Shown: one piece after another, positions 1-9,706 of the stretch
Layout: every line of letters starts with the position of its first letter
Position numbering within the stretch: position 1 is the stretch's first letter
NCBI RefSeq assembly: GCF_026339875.1
Contig: NZ_JAPEPZ010000001.1
Span: 7,254,001 to 7,318,000, forward strand
Source: Streptomyces sp. NBC_01571
GTDB taxonomy: Bacteria; Actinomycetota; Actinomycetes; Streptomycetales; Streptomycetaceae
Reading direction: 5' to 3'
DNA: 64,000 nucleotides
The notes under the pieces: model-generated
Told to the model about the DNA's origin: nothing
Database searches by the model: none
Seen by the model: only the letters and a program-made list of their open reading frames with translations
Program-made: the position numbers and the translations under genes

Positions 1-1663
1 AGATGTTCCCGGCCGCCTTCGGCATCGTCTCGATCGACTTGATCTGGTCGGTGCGGTAGGCCTCCACCGCGTTCGGGTACGCCATGACGTTCATGTACCC
101 GGTGTCGTACAGCCGCGACTCCATCTGCTTGACGATCTCCGCCCGCTTGGCGGTGTCGTACTCGGCGAGTTGCCGGCCGTACAGCTCGTCGTACTTCTTG
201 TCGCAGATGAAGTTGTCGGTCGCGCCCGTGTCCTTGGGTGTGGCGGGCAGCGCCGCGCAGGTGTGGATCGACAGCACGAAGTCGGGGTCGGGGTTGACGG
301 ACCAGCCGTCGAAGGCCAGGTCGTACTTGCCCGCGAGCCACGGGTCCGTCACGTTGTCCAGGCAGTCGAGGGTGACGCCGATGCCCAGCTTGCCGAACCA
401 CTCCTTCAGGTACTGCCCGACCGCCTTGTCGTTCGGGTCGGTGGCGTGGCACAGCAGCCGGTAGTTGATCGGCTTGCCGTTCTTCTCGACGCGCTTGCCG
501 TCACCGTTCTTCTTGTAGCCCGCCTCGTCGAGGAGTTGGGCCGCCTTCGCCGGGTCGTAGCCGAGGTTCTGACTCGCCGAGGGCTTCCAGGAGTACGTGG
601 AGAAGCGCGGCGGGATGTATCCCTCGCCCTCGACGGCGTGGCCCTGGAAGACCTTGTCGACGAGGGTGCTCCGGTCGACCGCCATGAACAGCGCCTGGCG
701 GACCTTCTGGTCGAGCAGGGACTGTGCACCGTCGCCGAAGCGGTCCCCGTTCGCGGCCTGGGCGCCGGGATTGGTGGCGAGGGCGTAGAAACGGCGGCCG
801 GGGGCGTCGTTGACCTTGATGTTCGGCTGGCTCTTGAGCGCGGCGGACTGGGCGGGCGTCAGGTTGGAGACGAACGACACCTCGCCCTTCTGGAGGGCCG
901 CGACGGCCGCGTCACCGTCCTTGTAGTACTTGAAGACCAGCTCGTCGAACTTGGGCGCGCCTCGCCAGAAGGTCTTGTTGGGCTTGAGCCGTACGTAGCT
1001 GTCGGGCTTGTAGTCCGTCAGGATGAACGGCCCGTTGCCCACGATGGGGAAGCTCTTGTCGTTGTTGAACTTGGAGAAGTCCCCGACCTTCTCCCAGATG
1101 TGCCGGGGCACGATCGGGACGTCGAGAGCGGCCATGGTGGCCTGCGGCTTCTTCAGCTCGATGACCAGCTTGGTGGGGCTCGGGGCGGTGACCTTCTTGA
1201 AGTTGCCGACGAAGCTGCCGTTCGCGGTGGCCGCGTTCGGGTCGGTCATCATCTTGTTGAAGGTCCACGCCGCGTCCGCGGCGGTGGCCTGCTTGCCGTC
1301 CGACCACTTGGAGTTCGAGCGGATCGTGTAGGTCCAGGTGAGCTTGTCGGCGGACGGCGCCCACTTGGTGGCGAGGCCCGGGATCGCGTGGTTGTCCGCC
1401 GGGTCGTAGTTGGTCAGGTACTCGTACATGAGCCGGTGAATGCTCGTGCTGACCAGGCGTGACGCCAGGAAGGGGCTGAGCGAGTCGACGCTCTGGGCGA
1501 CCGCGACGGTGAGGACGTTCTTGCCCTCCGCGGCCCGGGCCTGCTGCGGGGCCGGATCGAGCGGCGTCGCGAGACCGGCGGTGAGGGTGAGGGCGGCGGC
1601 GCCCGCGGCGGCGAGGAGCCTGAGACGCGGACGTCCTCCGGTGAGCTGATCTTGTCTGTTCAT
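1..1663 (-). CDS. ABC transporter family 5 (oligopeptide-type) substrate-binding protein, C-terminus outside the window
   Basis: The reverse strand is open from an ATG at 1663 to the window edge, giving about 554 residues with no stop. The N-terminus has positive residues, an Ala/Leu-rich hydrophobic stretch and an Ala-rich cleavage-like site near residue 38, which is a Sec signal peptide. No Cys lipobox is visible, so it is probably released or held otherwise rather than lipid-anchored. The mature part opens with NVLTVAVAQSVDSLSPF and continues with TWTYTIRSNSKWSDGK and VRQALFMAVDRSTLV, the usual landmarks of SBP_bac_5 peptide/nickel-binding proteins. Family role: it captures peptides outside the membrane for an ABC permease; the permease genes are not in the window and would lie to the left. 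A GAGG Shine-Dalgarno is about 10 nt upstream of the start. Ligand is not predictable. Confidence 0.9.
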   Translation of the reverse strand, partial: MNRQDQLTGGRPRLRLLAAAGAAALTLTAGLATPLDPAPQQARAAEGKNVLTVAVAQSVDSLSPFLASRLVSTSIHRLMYEYLTNYDPADNHAIPGLATKWAPSADKLTWTYTIRSNSKWSDGKQATAADAAWTFNKMMTDPNAATANGSFVGNFKKVTAPSPTKLVIELKKPQATMAALDVPIVPRHIWEKVGDFSKFNNDKSFPIVGNGPFILTDYKPDSYVRLKPNKTFWRGAPKFDELVFKYYKDGDAAVAALQKGEVSFVSNLTPAQSAALKSQPNIKVNDAPGRRFYALATNPGAQAANGDRFGDGAQSLLDQKVRQALFMAVDRSTLVDKVFQGHAVEGEGYIPPRFSTYSWKPSASQNLGYDPAKAAQLLDEAGYKKNGDGKRVEKNGKPINYRLLCHATDPNDKAVGQYLKEWFGKLGIGVTLDCLDNVTDPWLAGKYDLAFDGWSVNPDPDFVLSIHTCAALPATPKDTGATDNFICDKKYDELYGRQLAEYDTAKRAEIVKQMESRLYDTGYMNVMAYPNAVEAYRTDQIKSIETMPKAAGNI

Positions 1664-1757
1664 GGGTCGGTGACCTCGCGTCATCGCTCGCACGGGGATG
1701 GCTGGTTGAACTACTGGATCAGGGGTGAACGGGGGGCGCCGGCGGGGTTGATGTGTG

Positions 1758-1787
1758 TGTCTATCAGCGGCGGTCTCCGCGAGTCAA
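1758..1787 (-). promoter_or_regulatory. Sigma-70 type promoter of the substrate-binding protein gene
   Basis: On the reverse strand there is a -35 TTGACT (1782-1787) and a -10 TAGACA (1758-1763) with an 18-nt spacer. This fits the vegetative HrdB-type consensus and leaves a leader of roughly 90 nt before the ATG at 1663. Seen in sequence; start of transcription is inferred. Confidence 0.6.
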
Positions 1788-1913
1788 CGGCAGGCGGACC
1801 CCATGTGGCCTGCGGAAATAACGAGTTGGCGCGGAATATTCGCTCATTGGTTCAGACCGGTGAAGCCCCCCTGGCCAGGGGGTGGCGCTTTCTTTCGCCC
1901 CTGGACACGCGAA

Positions 1914-1973
1914 GGCCCGCACCGTCGACGGACGGTGCGGGCCCTGGCGGGAACCGGCCCCTCGGAAGGGGCC
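1914..1973 (-). terminator. Two consecutive hairpins after the EspI-like gene
   Basis: A perfect 13-bp stem (1914-1926 with 1931-1943, 4-nt loop) is followed by a 7-bp stem (1956-1962 with 1967-1973). Both lie just downstream of the stop of the minus-strand gene ending at 1994. U-tracts are absent, which is common for Streptomyces terminators. The 1664-1993 gap also holds the promoter at 1758-1787; I see nothing else in it. Confidence 0.7.
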
Positions 1974-1993
1974 GATCGGGTGAGGGTTTCCGG

Positions 1994-4900
1994 CTACTGC
2001 TGAGGGGACGCGGGAGGCGGCGGGGGCGGGGTGTGGCCCTGGTGGGGCGGATAGGCCTGACCGTCCTCGAAAGGCCGGCCCGCGGCGGACTGACCCGGCT
2101 GCGGCTGCGGCTGCGGCTGTGGCTGTGGGGGCGGGGGCGGCGGGTACGCCTGGCCCGGCTGCGGCGGAGGGAGCGGCGGCCCCGGCTGCTGGGGGTAGGG
2201 ACCGCCCTGCTGGTACGGGTGGGGCTGGCCGGGAACCGGCTGTCCGGACGGCGGCGGGCCGGCAACCGGCTGGCCGGGGGCGGCCTGACCGCCCGGTACG
2301 GGTACGTCCAGCGGGTACGAGTACTGCGGCTGCCGCGGCATCGGCGGGGCGGCCACCGGCGGCGGGTTGCCGTCGTTCGTCCACAGACCGTGCGACTGCT
2401 GGTGACGCACGATGTCCTCCGCGACCATCGCGGAGAGGTTGAAGTACGCCTCCCGCACCTTGGGCCGCATCATGTCGAGGTCGACCTCGGCGCCCGCGGC
2501 CAGATGCTCGTCGAACGGCACCACCACGACCCCGCGGCAGCGCGTCTCGAAGTGGCTGACGATGTCCTCCACCTTGATCATCTTTCCGGTCTCGCGCACC
2601 CCGGAGATGACGGTGAGGGAGCGCGAGACGAGATCCGCGTACCCGTGCGCCGACAGCCAGTCCAGCGTCGTACTCGCGCTGCTCGCGCCGTCGACGGACG
2701 GCGTGGAGATGATGATGAGCTGGTCGGCGAGGTCGAGCACCCCGCGCATGGCGCTGTAGAGCAGACCCGTGCCGGAGTCGGTCAGGATGATCGGGTACTG
2801 CTTGCCCAGCACGTCTATCGCGCGCCGGTAGTCCTCGTCGTTGAAGGTCGTGGACACGGCCGGGTCGACGTCGTTGGCGATGATCTCGAGCCCGGACGAG
2901 GCCTGGGACGTGAACCTCCGGATGTCCATGTACGAGTTGAGGTACGGGATCGCCTGGACGAGGTCGCGGATGGTGGCCCCGGTCTCCCGCCGTACCCGGC
3001 GCCCCAGCGTTCCGGCGTCCGGGTTGGCGTCGATCGCGAGGATCTTGTCCTGCCGCTCGGTGGCCAGCGTGGAGCCGAGGGCGGTGGTGGTGGTCGTCTT
3101 TCCGACACCGCCCTTGAGGCTGATGACCGCGATCCGGTAGCACGACAGCACCGGCGTCCGGATCAGCTCCAGCTTCCGCTGCCGCTCGGCCTCCTCCTTC
3201 TTGCCGCCCAGCTTGAACCGGGAGGAACCGCCGCCGGGGCGGCCGCTCTTGGCCTTCTGCTTCTTGTTGTTGAGCAGACGGTCGGAGGACAGCTCCACCG
3301 CGGCGGTGTACCCGAGAGGCGCGGCGGAGGGGTTGGTGGGCTGCCGCTGGTCGTGCCGGACGGGCTGCGGCCAGGCGGTCCCGCTGCGGGGATCCACGGG
3401 GACCTGCTGGGGAGCCTGCTGCTGGTGCGGCGGCTGCTGCGAGGCGTCCGGAGCCTCGGGCGGCAGGCCCGGGTGCGGCTGGTACTGCGCGGGGATGTGC
3501 GGCTGCTGTCCGGGGATGTGCGGCTGCGGCTGCGCGGGCGGCTGGGGATGCGGGGGGAAGCCGTAGCCCGGCTGCGGGCCCGGGGCCCGGGGTGCCGGGG
3601 CATCCGGCCCCGACGCCTGGGGCGCGGGCGGCTGGGGAGCCGGAGCGGGGGCGCCCGGCTGGGGGAAGCCGTAGCCGGCCTGCGGCGCCGGCGGTCCCTG
3701 CTGCGGGAAGCCGTAACCGGTCGGCGGGGCCGGGGGGTTGGGTGCGGCGGGAGCCGGAACACCGGGCTGCGGGAAGCCGTAGCCGTCCTGCGGCGCGGGC
3801 GGCTGGGGGACCGGAGCGCCCGGCTGGGGGAAGCCGTACGCAGCCTGCGGTGCGGGCGGGACGGGGGCGCCCTGCTGCGGGAAGCCGTAGCCGCCCTGCG
3901 GCGGGGCCGGGGCGGGCGCCGGGGGCACCGGGCCCGGCGCGGGCGGTGCGGCCTGAGGGTCCCAGGGCGTGGGCGCGGGCTGCGCGGCCGACGGCTGGAA
4001 CGGCGGCTGCGGCTGGGCCGGCGGCTGGTGCGGCTGGACCTGGGCGTGCTGGGGCTGGATCTCGGGCTGGTGCGGCGGAGCGGGCGGCTGCGCCCCGGCG
4101 ACCGCGGGGTGCGGCGGTACAGGAGGCTGTGCGGGCCCCTGCGCGGCCGACGGCGCCGGCTGCTGCGCGGTCTCGGGCACGGGCGGTGCCACCGGCCCGG
4201 GCGAGGGCCACTGCGCGGCCGCAGCCGGGGCGGCGGGCTGGTACGCGGGCGGCAGCGGCGGCAGCGCGCCCTGCGCCATCGGCGGGGGAGCCCAGGCGGG
4301 CGCCGCTTCCGGTGCGTCCACGGGTACGTCCACTCCGGCGTCCGGCACCGCGCTCTCGGGCGGGGTGCCCGACGGGTCGCCACCCTCGACCATGACGTTC
4401 CGCGTTCCCGCGTCCTGGTCTCCGGAGTGCTGCGACGGCACCTCCGGTGACGTGGCGGCATCGGGTCGCCCGGTCCCCGCGTCGTCACCGCCGGTGGCGG
4501 TGGCGGTGTTCGCGGCGCCCTCCGCGTCCGCGTGGGAAGGCGAAGCCTCGCCGTCCGGGCCGTCCGGGCCGTCCGCGTCGACAGCTCGGGCCGCCACATC
4601 GGCCTCGGCGTCCGCGGGCTCCTGCCCCTCCCCAGGGACGGGCTCCACGACATCGGCACCGGCATCGGCACCGACGCCGGTGTCAGCGCTCGTGGAGGCG
4701 CCCCTCTCGGCGCCGTCCTGCCCGCTCACGTCGGTCTCCTTGCTCTCCGGTCGTGAGGGCGTGTCCCCGCTCACCGCGGACGCGCCGGAAGCCTCCGCGG
4801 CCCCTGTCTCCGGCCCCGACTCCAACTCCGCACCGGGCACAGCGTCCGGAGGAGCCGGAGCGCTCAACTCGAAGTCGCCGCCGGTCGGGTCACCGCTGTC

Positions 4901-5395
4901 CGATCCGGCGCCGGCCGGCTCCTCCTCGGGGGCGCCGACGACGCCACCGTTCGCCCCGACCGCGACCGGGTTCCCGGCCTCGGCGGCGTGTTCCCCCGCG
5001 GACCGCTCCGCGAACTCACGCTTGAGCGCGGCGGCGGAGATACGCATGGTCGCGCCGCTCTCGATGTCACCGGTCGCCGTACCCGCCCGGTCGGCCGGTA
5101 CGACCGGCGGCGACCAGGCGGCCTGCGGCATCGGCGCGGGCGGCACCGGGGGAACCTGGGGCACCGGCGGCAGCGGTGGCCCCTGAGGGCCCGGTGGAGC
5201 CGGAGCGGCGGGCACCTCGGGAACCGGAGCCTGCGACGGCTGTGCCGAACCGGCCGACGCGTTCTGCGTGTACCAGGCGGGCGGCGCGTAGTCGATGGTG
5301 AACTCGCCCGTCGCCTCGACGGCGGACTCCGCGTCGGACTGGTCATCGCCGGGTGTGGCCCAGCCCCCGCGGATCCCGTCCCGATCGCTGTTCAC
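1994..5395 (-). CDS. T7SS-associated Pro-rich protein with MinD/ParA-like ATPase domain (EspI-like)
   Basis: This 1133-residue protein has three parts. Residues 1-720 are acidic then Pro/Gln/Ala-rich and disordered, with six YGFP-centred repeats encoded around 3550-3890. Residues about 745-1000 are a SIMIBI ATPase with the deviant Walker [12 protein letters not shown] near residue 757 and [12 protein letters not shown] as the switch region. The tail is Pro/Gln-rich. The GTG at 5395 is chosen because AGGAGG sits 5 nt upstream; the open frame runs further to 5455 without a ribosome site. EspI/EspG-type proteins of mycobacterial ESX-1 share this Pro-rich plus ATPase plan and modulate secretion under energy stress. 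The place beside EccE supports a T7SS role, but the biochemical job is inferred. It could alternatively act in positioning the secretion machine, as ParA/MinD relatives do. Confidence 0.8.
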   Translation of the reverse strand: MNSDRDGIRGGWATPGDDQSDAESAVEATGEFTIDYAPPAWYTQNASAGSAQPSQAPVPEVPAAPAPPGPQGPPLPPVPQVPPVPPAPMPQAAWSPPVVPADRAGTATGDIESGATMRISAAALKREFAERSAGEHAAEAGNPVAVGANGGVVGAPEEEPAGAGSDSGDPTGGDFELSAPAPPDAVPGAELESGPETGAAEASGASAVSGDTPSRPESKETDVSGQDGAERGASTSADTGVGADAGADVVEPVPGEGQEPADAEADVAARAVDADGPDGPDGEASPSHADAEGAANTATATGGDDAGTGRPDAATSPEVPSQHSGDQDAGTRNVMVEGGDPSGTPPESAVPDAGVDVPVDAPEAAPAWAPPPMAQGALPPLPPAYQPAAPAAAAQWPSPGPVAPPVPETAQQPAPSAAQGPAQPPVPPHPAVAGAQPPAPPHQPEIQPQHAQVQPHQPPAQPQPPFQPSAAQPAPTPWDPQAAPPAPGPVPPAPAPAPPQGGYGFPQQGAPVPPAPQAAYGFPQPGAPVPQPPAPQDGYGFPQPGVPAPAAPNPPAPPTGYGFPQQGPPAPQAGYGFPQPGAPAPAPQPPAPQASGPDAPAPRAPGPQPGYGFPPHPQPPAQPQPHIPGQQPHIPAQYQPHPGLPPEAPDASQQPPHQQQAPQQVPVDPRSGTAWPQPVRHDQRQPTNPSAAPLGYTAAVELSSDRLLNNKKQKAKSGRPGGGSSRFKLGGKKEEAERQRKLELIRTPVLSCYRIAVISLKGGVGKTTTTTALGSTLATERQDKILAIDANPDAGTLGRRVRRETGATIRDLVQAIPYLNSYMDIRRFTSQASSGLEIIANDVDPAVSTTFNDEDYRRAIDVLGKQYPIILTDSGTGLLYSAMRGVLDLADQLIIISTPSVDGASSASTTLDWLSAHGYADLVSRSLTVISGVRETGKMIKVEDIVSHFETRCRGVVVVPFDEHLAAGAEVDLDMMRPKVREAYFNLSAMVAEDIVRHQQSHGLWTNDGNPPPVAAPPMPRQPQYSYPLDVPVPGGQAAPGQPVAGPPPSGQPVPGQPHPYQQGGPYPQQPGPPLPPPQPGQAYPPPPPPQPQPQPQPQPGQSAAGRPFEDGQAYPPHQGHTPPPPPPASPQQ

Positions 5396-5807
5396 AGTTC
5401 CTCCTGGTGTGGTCAAGCACCCTCGATACCGAGCCGGGGCGACCGTTCTCTTCATCTGAATCTCTTGGCCGGACGCCGTCCGACGCCGTCCGACGCGCCG
5501 GACCGTCCCCGCGGGACGCGGGCGGTCCGCCGACGGGTCGGTCGACGGCGAGGTGTCGCCTCCGGTCCCAGCCTAATCACCACGGGCGCCGCGACGGCAG
5601 GCCCGTCCACCCCTCCGCACAGGCCCACTTCGTCACACCCTGCCCAGAAGCGGCGCACGCACGCGCCACGGGACGAAACAAATCGGGCAATCCTGGTGAA
5701 CAAGTCGGTAGCGAGAGGGGGTAATCGGCCTGAAACGCCCGAGTCCGGAAGAGAACTCCCGGAGCGCGAACCGGGTTTGCGGCAGGTCCGTCCCAGGCCG
5801 CGCCCGG
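5396..5807. other. Gene-free stretch upstream of the EspI-like gene
   Basis: The 412 bases carry no convincing ORF. On the reverse strand a TAGGCT (5570-5575) could be a -10 box for the EspI-like gene, but no good -35 lies 17-18 nt upstream. The repeated CGTCCGACG-type words near 5470-5490 are simple-sequence noise. The stretch separates the EspI-like gene from the eccE pair, so a separate promoter is expected here. Confidence 0.4.
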
Positions 5808-6632
5808 TCAGTCCATTCTTCGCGGCGTACCGAACAATCCGGTCTCGGCGTCCGTGGGCTGCGTCATCACATACTGCCGGTCGCGGTCGGCGCACCACAG
5901 CGTGACGCCGTCGGTGAGCGTCGGCAGCGACTCCACGTCGCCCCGGGGCAGGGCCAGCGCCCGCCCGATCTCCGCGGCCTCGTCCGGCGAGACCCGCTGC
6001 ACACCGACGAGCCGCGCCTGCCGCAGCAGCCGTGGGGCCACCGGGCTGAGATACGGCAGCAACGTCAGAATCGACTGCCAGGGACCGGCCACCACCCGCC
6101 CGCGGGGCGGCCGCATTCCGCAGTCGCGCACCACCAGCACCGGGTTGCCCGCCGAGGCGCCCTGCGGCGGAACCCGCCCCACGTCGTGCACACTCATGCC
6201 GTTCTGCCCGCCGCCCATCGCGTGCACCATCTGCATCCAGGCCTGCGCCCGCCCCGTCTCGACGGCGACGCGCGCACCGGTGGCCGCCGCCCGCAGCGCG
6301 AGCACCTGCGCGGTCCACAGCCCGCCGATCAGGACGACGTCGTACGGTGTCGGCCGGTTGAGCCCGAGCACGGCGGGCTGCCCCCCGGCGTCCACGCCGA
6401 TGACGACCCCGTCGTCGCCGATGGGCAGCGCCAGCGAGTCCACCTGTTCCACGGACAGCACATGCCGTCCGTGCCGCGGCCCGATCAGACCGAATCCGCT
6501 GCGCAGCAGGCCACGCGGACGCTCCGCGGCCGAGGCTCCCGTTCCGTCGGGAGAACCCGACGGAACGGACCCGGGAGCCCCCGAAGTCCCGTACGTCCCC
6601 GGCGCGGTGGTTCCAGGTGGGGTCATGGACAT
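5808..6632 (-). CDS. Conserved T7SS-locus protein of unknown function
   Basis: This 274-residue protein is not assigned to a named family. Its first 40 residues are Gly/Pro/Ser/Thr-rich and look disordered. A compact alpha/beta-like region follows, with YDVVLIGGLWTAQVLALRAAATGARVAVETG reminiscent of a nucleotide-binding Rossmann-like beta-alpha-beta but without a complete P-loop or GxGxxG. No signal peptide or membrane segment is visible, so it is probably cytoplasmic. Its ATG overlaps the eccE stop by one base (TGATG), which predicts translational coupling and stoichiometric production with EccE. A GGAGG is 9 nt upstream. Position between eccE and the EspI-like gene suggests an accessory or regulatory cytosolic role in ESX secretion; this is inference from context only. 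Confidence 0.85.
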   Translation of the reverse strand: MSMTPPGTTAPGTYGTSGAPGSVPSGSPDGTGASAAERPRGLLRSGFGLIGPRHGRHVLSVEQVDSLALPIGDDGVVIGVDAGGQPAVLGLNRPTPYDVVLIGGLWTAQVLALRAAATGARVAVETGRAQAWMQMVHAMGGGQNGMSVHDVGRVPPQGASAGNPVLVVRDCGMRPPRGRVVAGPWQSILTLLPYLSPVAPRLLRQARLVGVQRVSPDEAAEIGRALALPRGDVESLPTLTDGVTLWCADRDRQYVMTQPTDAETGLFGTPRRMD

Positions 6633-7966
6633 CAGCGAACACCTCCGAGGGGCAGCGTGGCGAGCACACCCGGAAGCTGCTCCCGGTCGAGCCGGGTCAG
6701 TCCCGTGCCGGCCCGTCGTGCGGCGTCCTCCAGCGAACGGCGCGCCGCGACGAGTTCATCGTCGCTGCGCCCGGTCACCCGCAGGTGTCCGCACAGCGAC
6801 ACGTCCTGACGCTCCCCGCGCCGCAGGGTGAGACTGAAGGTGGTGGCCAGCGCGGGCACGGCCGTGAGCAGCGCGACGAGTTGGGGCAGCGACGGCCCGC
6901 CGGAACCGCCCAACTGGGGCCAGCGCCGCACCCAGTACGTCGTGTGCCGACGGTTGTCGCAGCGCCAACTGCGGCTGGACTCCTCCGTCCGCCGCGCCGG
7001 CAGGTCCGTGCGTCCCGCCTCCGCCGTCACCAGGGGGTTCGCGCACGCCGAGGTCGCCACCGCCGCGGTCAGCTCCTCCTCGTTCAGCAACGTCGTACGG
7101 AACCCCGCTCCCGTGAGCCGGCTCGCGAGGTGGTCCGCGGCGCGTACGACGCACTTCTGCGCACCGACGAGTCCGCCCCCGCGCGCGGCCACCGCCTCCG
7201 GGCACAGCTCCGGATCGAGCTTCAGCGCGATCCAGGTGATGCGCACGGCGGGCGCCCCGGTCTGCTCCTGCAACGGCGCGTAGTTGCTGACGGCCACGGA
7301 CTGCTGGGGCAGATGCAGCGCGGGCGCGGGCTGCGTGTGCAGCACGACCTGCGCCGACTCCAGGCGGACGCCGTCCACCTCCAGCGCGTCCCGCACCAGT
7401 CCCAGGGGCAGCGGCTGGCGGCTCCGCTCGGCACGCAGCGCGGTCGCGTCGGCCTCCACCTGCAGGACGGCGGTCACGAACGTGCCGTCCCCGATGACAC
7501 CGACCGGGCGCCGGTCGCGGGCGCTGTACGCGGAGGTGCGCAGGCTGGGATCGCACTCCACGGCCGGGGCGAGGCCCGGCTCCGTACCCGGCCGAATCGG
7601 CGTGCCCGCGGCGCGGCGCCGCCGGACGCGCAACGCCCTTGCCGTGGCCAGCCATTCGGGCAGTGAGCGGCCGCGGCGGCGCACCAGGGCGAGCAGGACC
7701 AGCACGACCGCGAGTACGACCGCGGGGACCAGCGCGAAGGGGGAGACGACCCATCCGACGAGCAGCGCGGCGGCGGCGATCTCCAGCAGGACGACTCGTT
7801 GCAACCGGAACGATCCGGACCGGCCGGAGCGCACCTTGAGATGCAACGCACCTGTGTGCGCCCCGGGTTGGGAGCGGTCGGGTGTCCCGGGCGGCTGCGG
7901 CCGGGACGCGGACGAGTCCTGCTCCCGCGACCGGTCACGCGACCGGAACCGCGCTCCGGAAGCCAT
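6632..7966 (-). CDS. eccE: Type VII secretion membrane protein EccE
   Basis: The protein has about 444 residues. Two adjacent hydrophobic helices at about residues 58-76 and 78-96 follow a polar Arg/Ser/Pro-rich N-terminus. They are joined to a large soluble alpha/beta C-terminal domain rich in Arg and Leu. This two-TM plus globular layout at the edge of an ESX locus is the EccE signature; in mycobacteria EccE sits on the outside of the EccB-C-D membrane complex. The ATG at 7966 is directly preceded by an in-frame GTG (7969); a GGGGGG is 5-8 nt upstream, so the two starts cannot be separated. It is divergent from eccB, sharing the 195-bp interval 7967-8161, and is coupled to the downstream unknown gene. 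Sequence identity in EccE is always low, so the call rests on topology and context. Confidence 0.8.
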   Translation of the reverse strand: MASGARFRSRDRSREQDSSASRPQPPGTPDRSQPGAHTGALHLKVRSGRSGSFRLQRVVLLEIAAAALLVGWVVSPFALVPAVVLAVVLVLLALVRRRGRSLPEWLATARALRVRRRRAAGTPIRPGTEPGLAPAVECDPSLRTSAYSARDRRPVGVIGDGTFVTAVLQVEADATALRAERSRQPLPLGLVRDALEVDGVRLESAQVVLHTQPAPALHLPQQSVAVSNYAPLQEQTGAPAVRITWIALKLDPELCPEAVAARGGGLVGAQKCVVRAADHLASRLTGAGFRTTLLNEEELTAAVATSACANPLVTAEAGRTDLPARRTEESSRSWRCDNRRHTTYWVRRWPQLGGSGGPSLPQLVALLTAVPALATTFSLTLRRGERQDVSLCGHLRVTGRSDDELVAARRSLEDAARRAGTGLTRLDREQLPGVLATLPLGGVR

Positions 7967-8161
7967 CACGTCATCCCCCCGATTTCCTCACAACTCACTG
8001 GAACAAGGCCACCACACAGGGCCCTTGAGGCGCCGATACCCTACCCGCACCACCGGGCCGCTCCCTTACCAGGCATAGTAGGGGGCCGGTCCGACAACGG
8101 AGGGCGGGGGACGGGACCCCCGAGCGCGGGCAGGGCGAGACACGGGGAGACACAGGCACAC

Positions 8162-9688
8162 ATGGCATCTCGGCGGGACCAGCTCAACGCCTACACCTTC
8201 GCGAAGCGCCGCATGCTCGCGTCCTTCGTCCAGTCGTCCCCGGACGGCTCGGAGGAAGGGGCACCGCGCCCGTTGCGCGCCGTGCTGCCGGGCACCATCG
8301 TCGGGGTCGTCATCCTGGCCGCGTTCGGGGCGTGGGGGATGTTCAAACCGACGGCCCCGCAGGGCTGGGACACCGTCGGCGAGAAGGTGATCATCGCCAG
8401 CGACTCCACCACCCGCTACGTGGTGCTCAGGACGGACGGCAAGGTGCAGCTGCACCCGGTCCTCAACATGGCGTCCGCGAAGCTCCTCCTCAAGACGGGC
8501 AAGGGGGAGGTCGTCACCGTCGACGAGTCGATCCTCGACAAGGGCACCATCCCGCGCGGTGTCACGATCGGCATCCCCTACGCGCCCGACCGCCTGCCCG
8601 CGGCCTCGGAGGCGGGCTCCGCGAAGCGCTGGGCCGTCTGCGAACGTCCCAGCGCGGGTGGCAGGTCCATCCAGAAGGCCGCCTTCGTCCTCGCCTCCCG
8701 CGACATGGACAAGACCGAGGGAAGCCGGCAGAAGCTGCGCGGCGGCGATCTGCTGTACGTCGTCGGACCGGACAGGACCCGCTACATCGTGGACGCGCAC
8801 GGCAAGTCGTACGAGGTGGACAGGAAGGACGAGTTCCTGCTGCGCACCCTCGTCGGCTCCGGCCGGGAACCCCAGCGCGTGTCCAAGGAGTGGCTGGAGA
8901 CCCTGCACCAGGGTGACCCGATCACCTTCCCGAAGGTCGAGGGGCACGTCGGCGCCGGCGCCGGCGTCGGGGGCGGTCTGCCCGCGGCGGCGGACAAGGT
9001 CGGCATGCTGCTCAAGGCTCCGAACGGCGACCGGGACCAGTACTACGTCGTCGAACCGGGCAAGGTGGTGCCCGTCTCGGACTTCACCGAGAAGCTGCTG
9101 CTCAGCAGTCCGGACCTGGGAAGTCTCAACCAGACCGACGCGCTGGACGTCCGGATCTCCGACTTCACCCCGGACTCGGGGGAGTTCGCCGCCGACTACG
9201 ACTGGCCGGCCGAGTCCCCGTCGACCGTCAACGAGGCGGGCACCGGACAGGGCAGCCGCAACACCGTCTGCAACGTCCTGCGGGGCGTCGACAAGGACAA
9301 GGGCACGACGACGCTCAGCACCTGGGCGGGCACCGACTTCCCGGCCCCCCTCCCGACCGGTTCCACCAGCGCGTACGTCACCCCCGGCTCCGGTCAGCTC
9401 TACCGTCAGTTCCAGGGCGAGGAGACCAGGGCGGGCGGCGTCTTCCTGGTGACCGACACCGGCCTGCGCTACGCGATGCAGTCCAACGACGACAGCGCCA
9501 CGGACGACGCGGGCATCGGCACCACGGCCAAGGACCGCAAGCAGCTGGAGCAGGAGGCCAAACTGGCCCAGACCAGCCTGGGTTACTCCGACGTGGATCC
9601 GGCGCCGATCCCCGTCTCGTGGTCCTCGTTCCTGTCCACCGGCCCCCGTCTGTCGACGTCGGCGGCCCGCCAGCCGCAGGGCTCCTAG
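8162..9688 (+). CDS. eccB: Type VII secretion protein EccB
   Basis: The N-terminus MASRRDQLNAYTFAKRRM is nearly diagnostic for EccB. One membrane helix at residues 42-61 (VLPGTIVGVVILAAFGAWGM) separates a short cytosolic tail from a roughly 440-residue extracytoplasmic domain. That domain has two Cys (about 160 and 370) placed as in the EccB disulfide. Total length is 508 residues, normal for the family. EccB is a core part of the ESX membrane pore with EccC, EccD and EccE. The ATG at 8162 is chosen over upstream in-frame starts because it restores the family N-terminus; an overlong frame begins at 7799. The stop is 18 bp before mycosin 1, implying an operon. Confidence 0.95.
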   Translation: MASRRDQLNAYTFAKRRMLASFVQSSPDGSEEGAPRPLRAVLPGTIVGVVILAAFGAWGMFKPTAPQGWDTVGEKVIIASDSTTRYVVLRTDGKVQLHPVLNMASAKLLLKTGKGEVVTVDESILDKGTIPRGVTIGIPYAPDRLPAASEAGSAKRWAVCERPSAGGRSIQKAAFVLASRDMDKTEGSRQKLRGGDLLYVVGPDRTRYIVDAHGKSYEVDRKDEFLLRTLVGSGREPQRVSKEWLETLHQGDPITFPKVEGHVGAGAGVGGGLPAAADKVGMLLKAPNGDRDQYYVVEPGKVVPVSDFTEKLLLSSPDLGSLNQTDALDVRISDFTPDSGEFAADYDWPAESPSTVNEAGTGQGSRNTVCNVLRGVDKDKGTTTLSTWAGTDFPAPLPTGSTSAYVTPGSGQLYRQFQGEETRAGGVFLVTDTGLRYAMQSNDDSATDDAGIGTTAKDRKQLEQEAKLAQTSLGYSDVDPAPIPVSWSSFLSTGPRLSTSAARQPQGS

Positions 9689-9706
9689 GGACTCGGGGGT
9701 CAGTCC

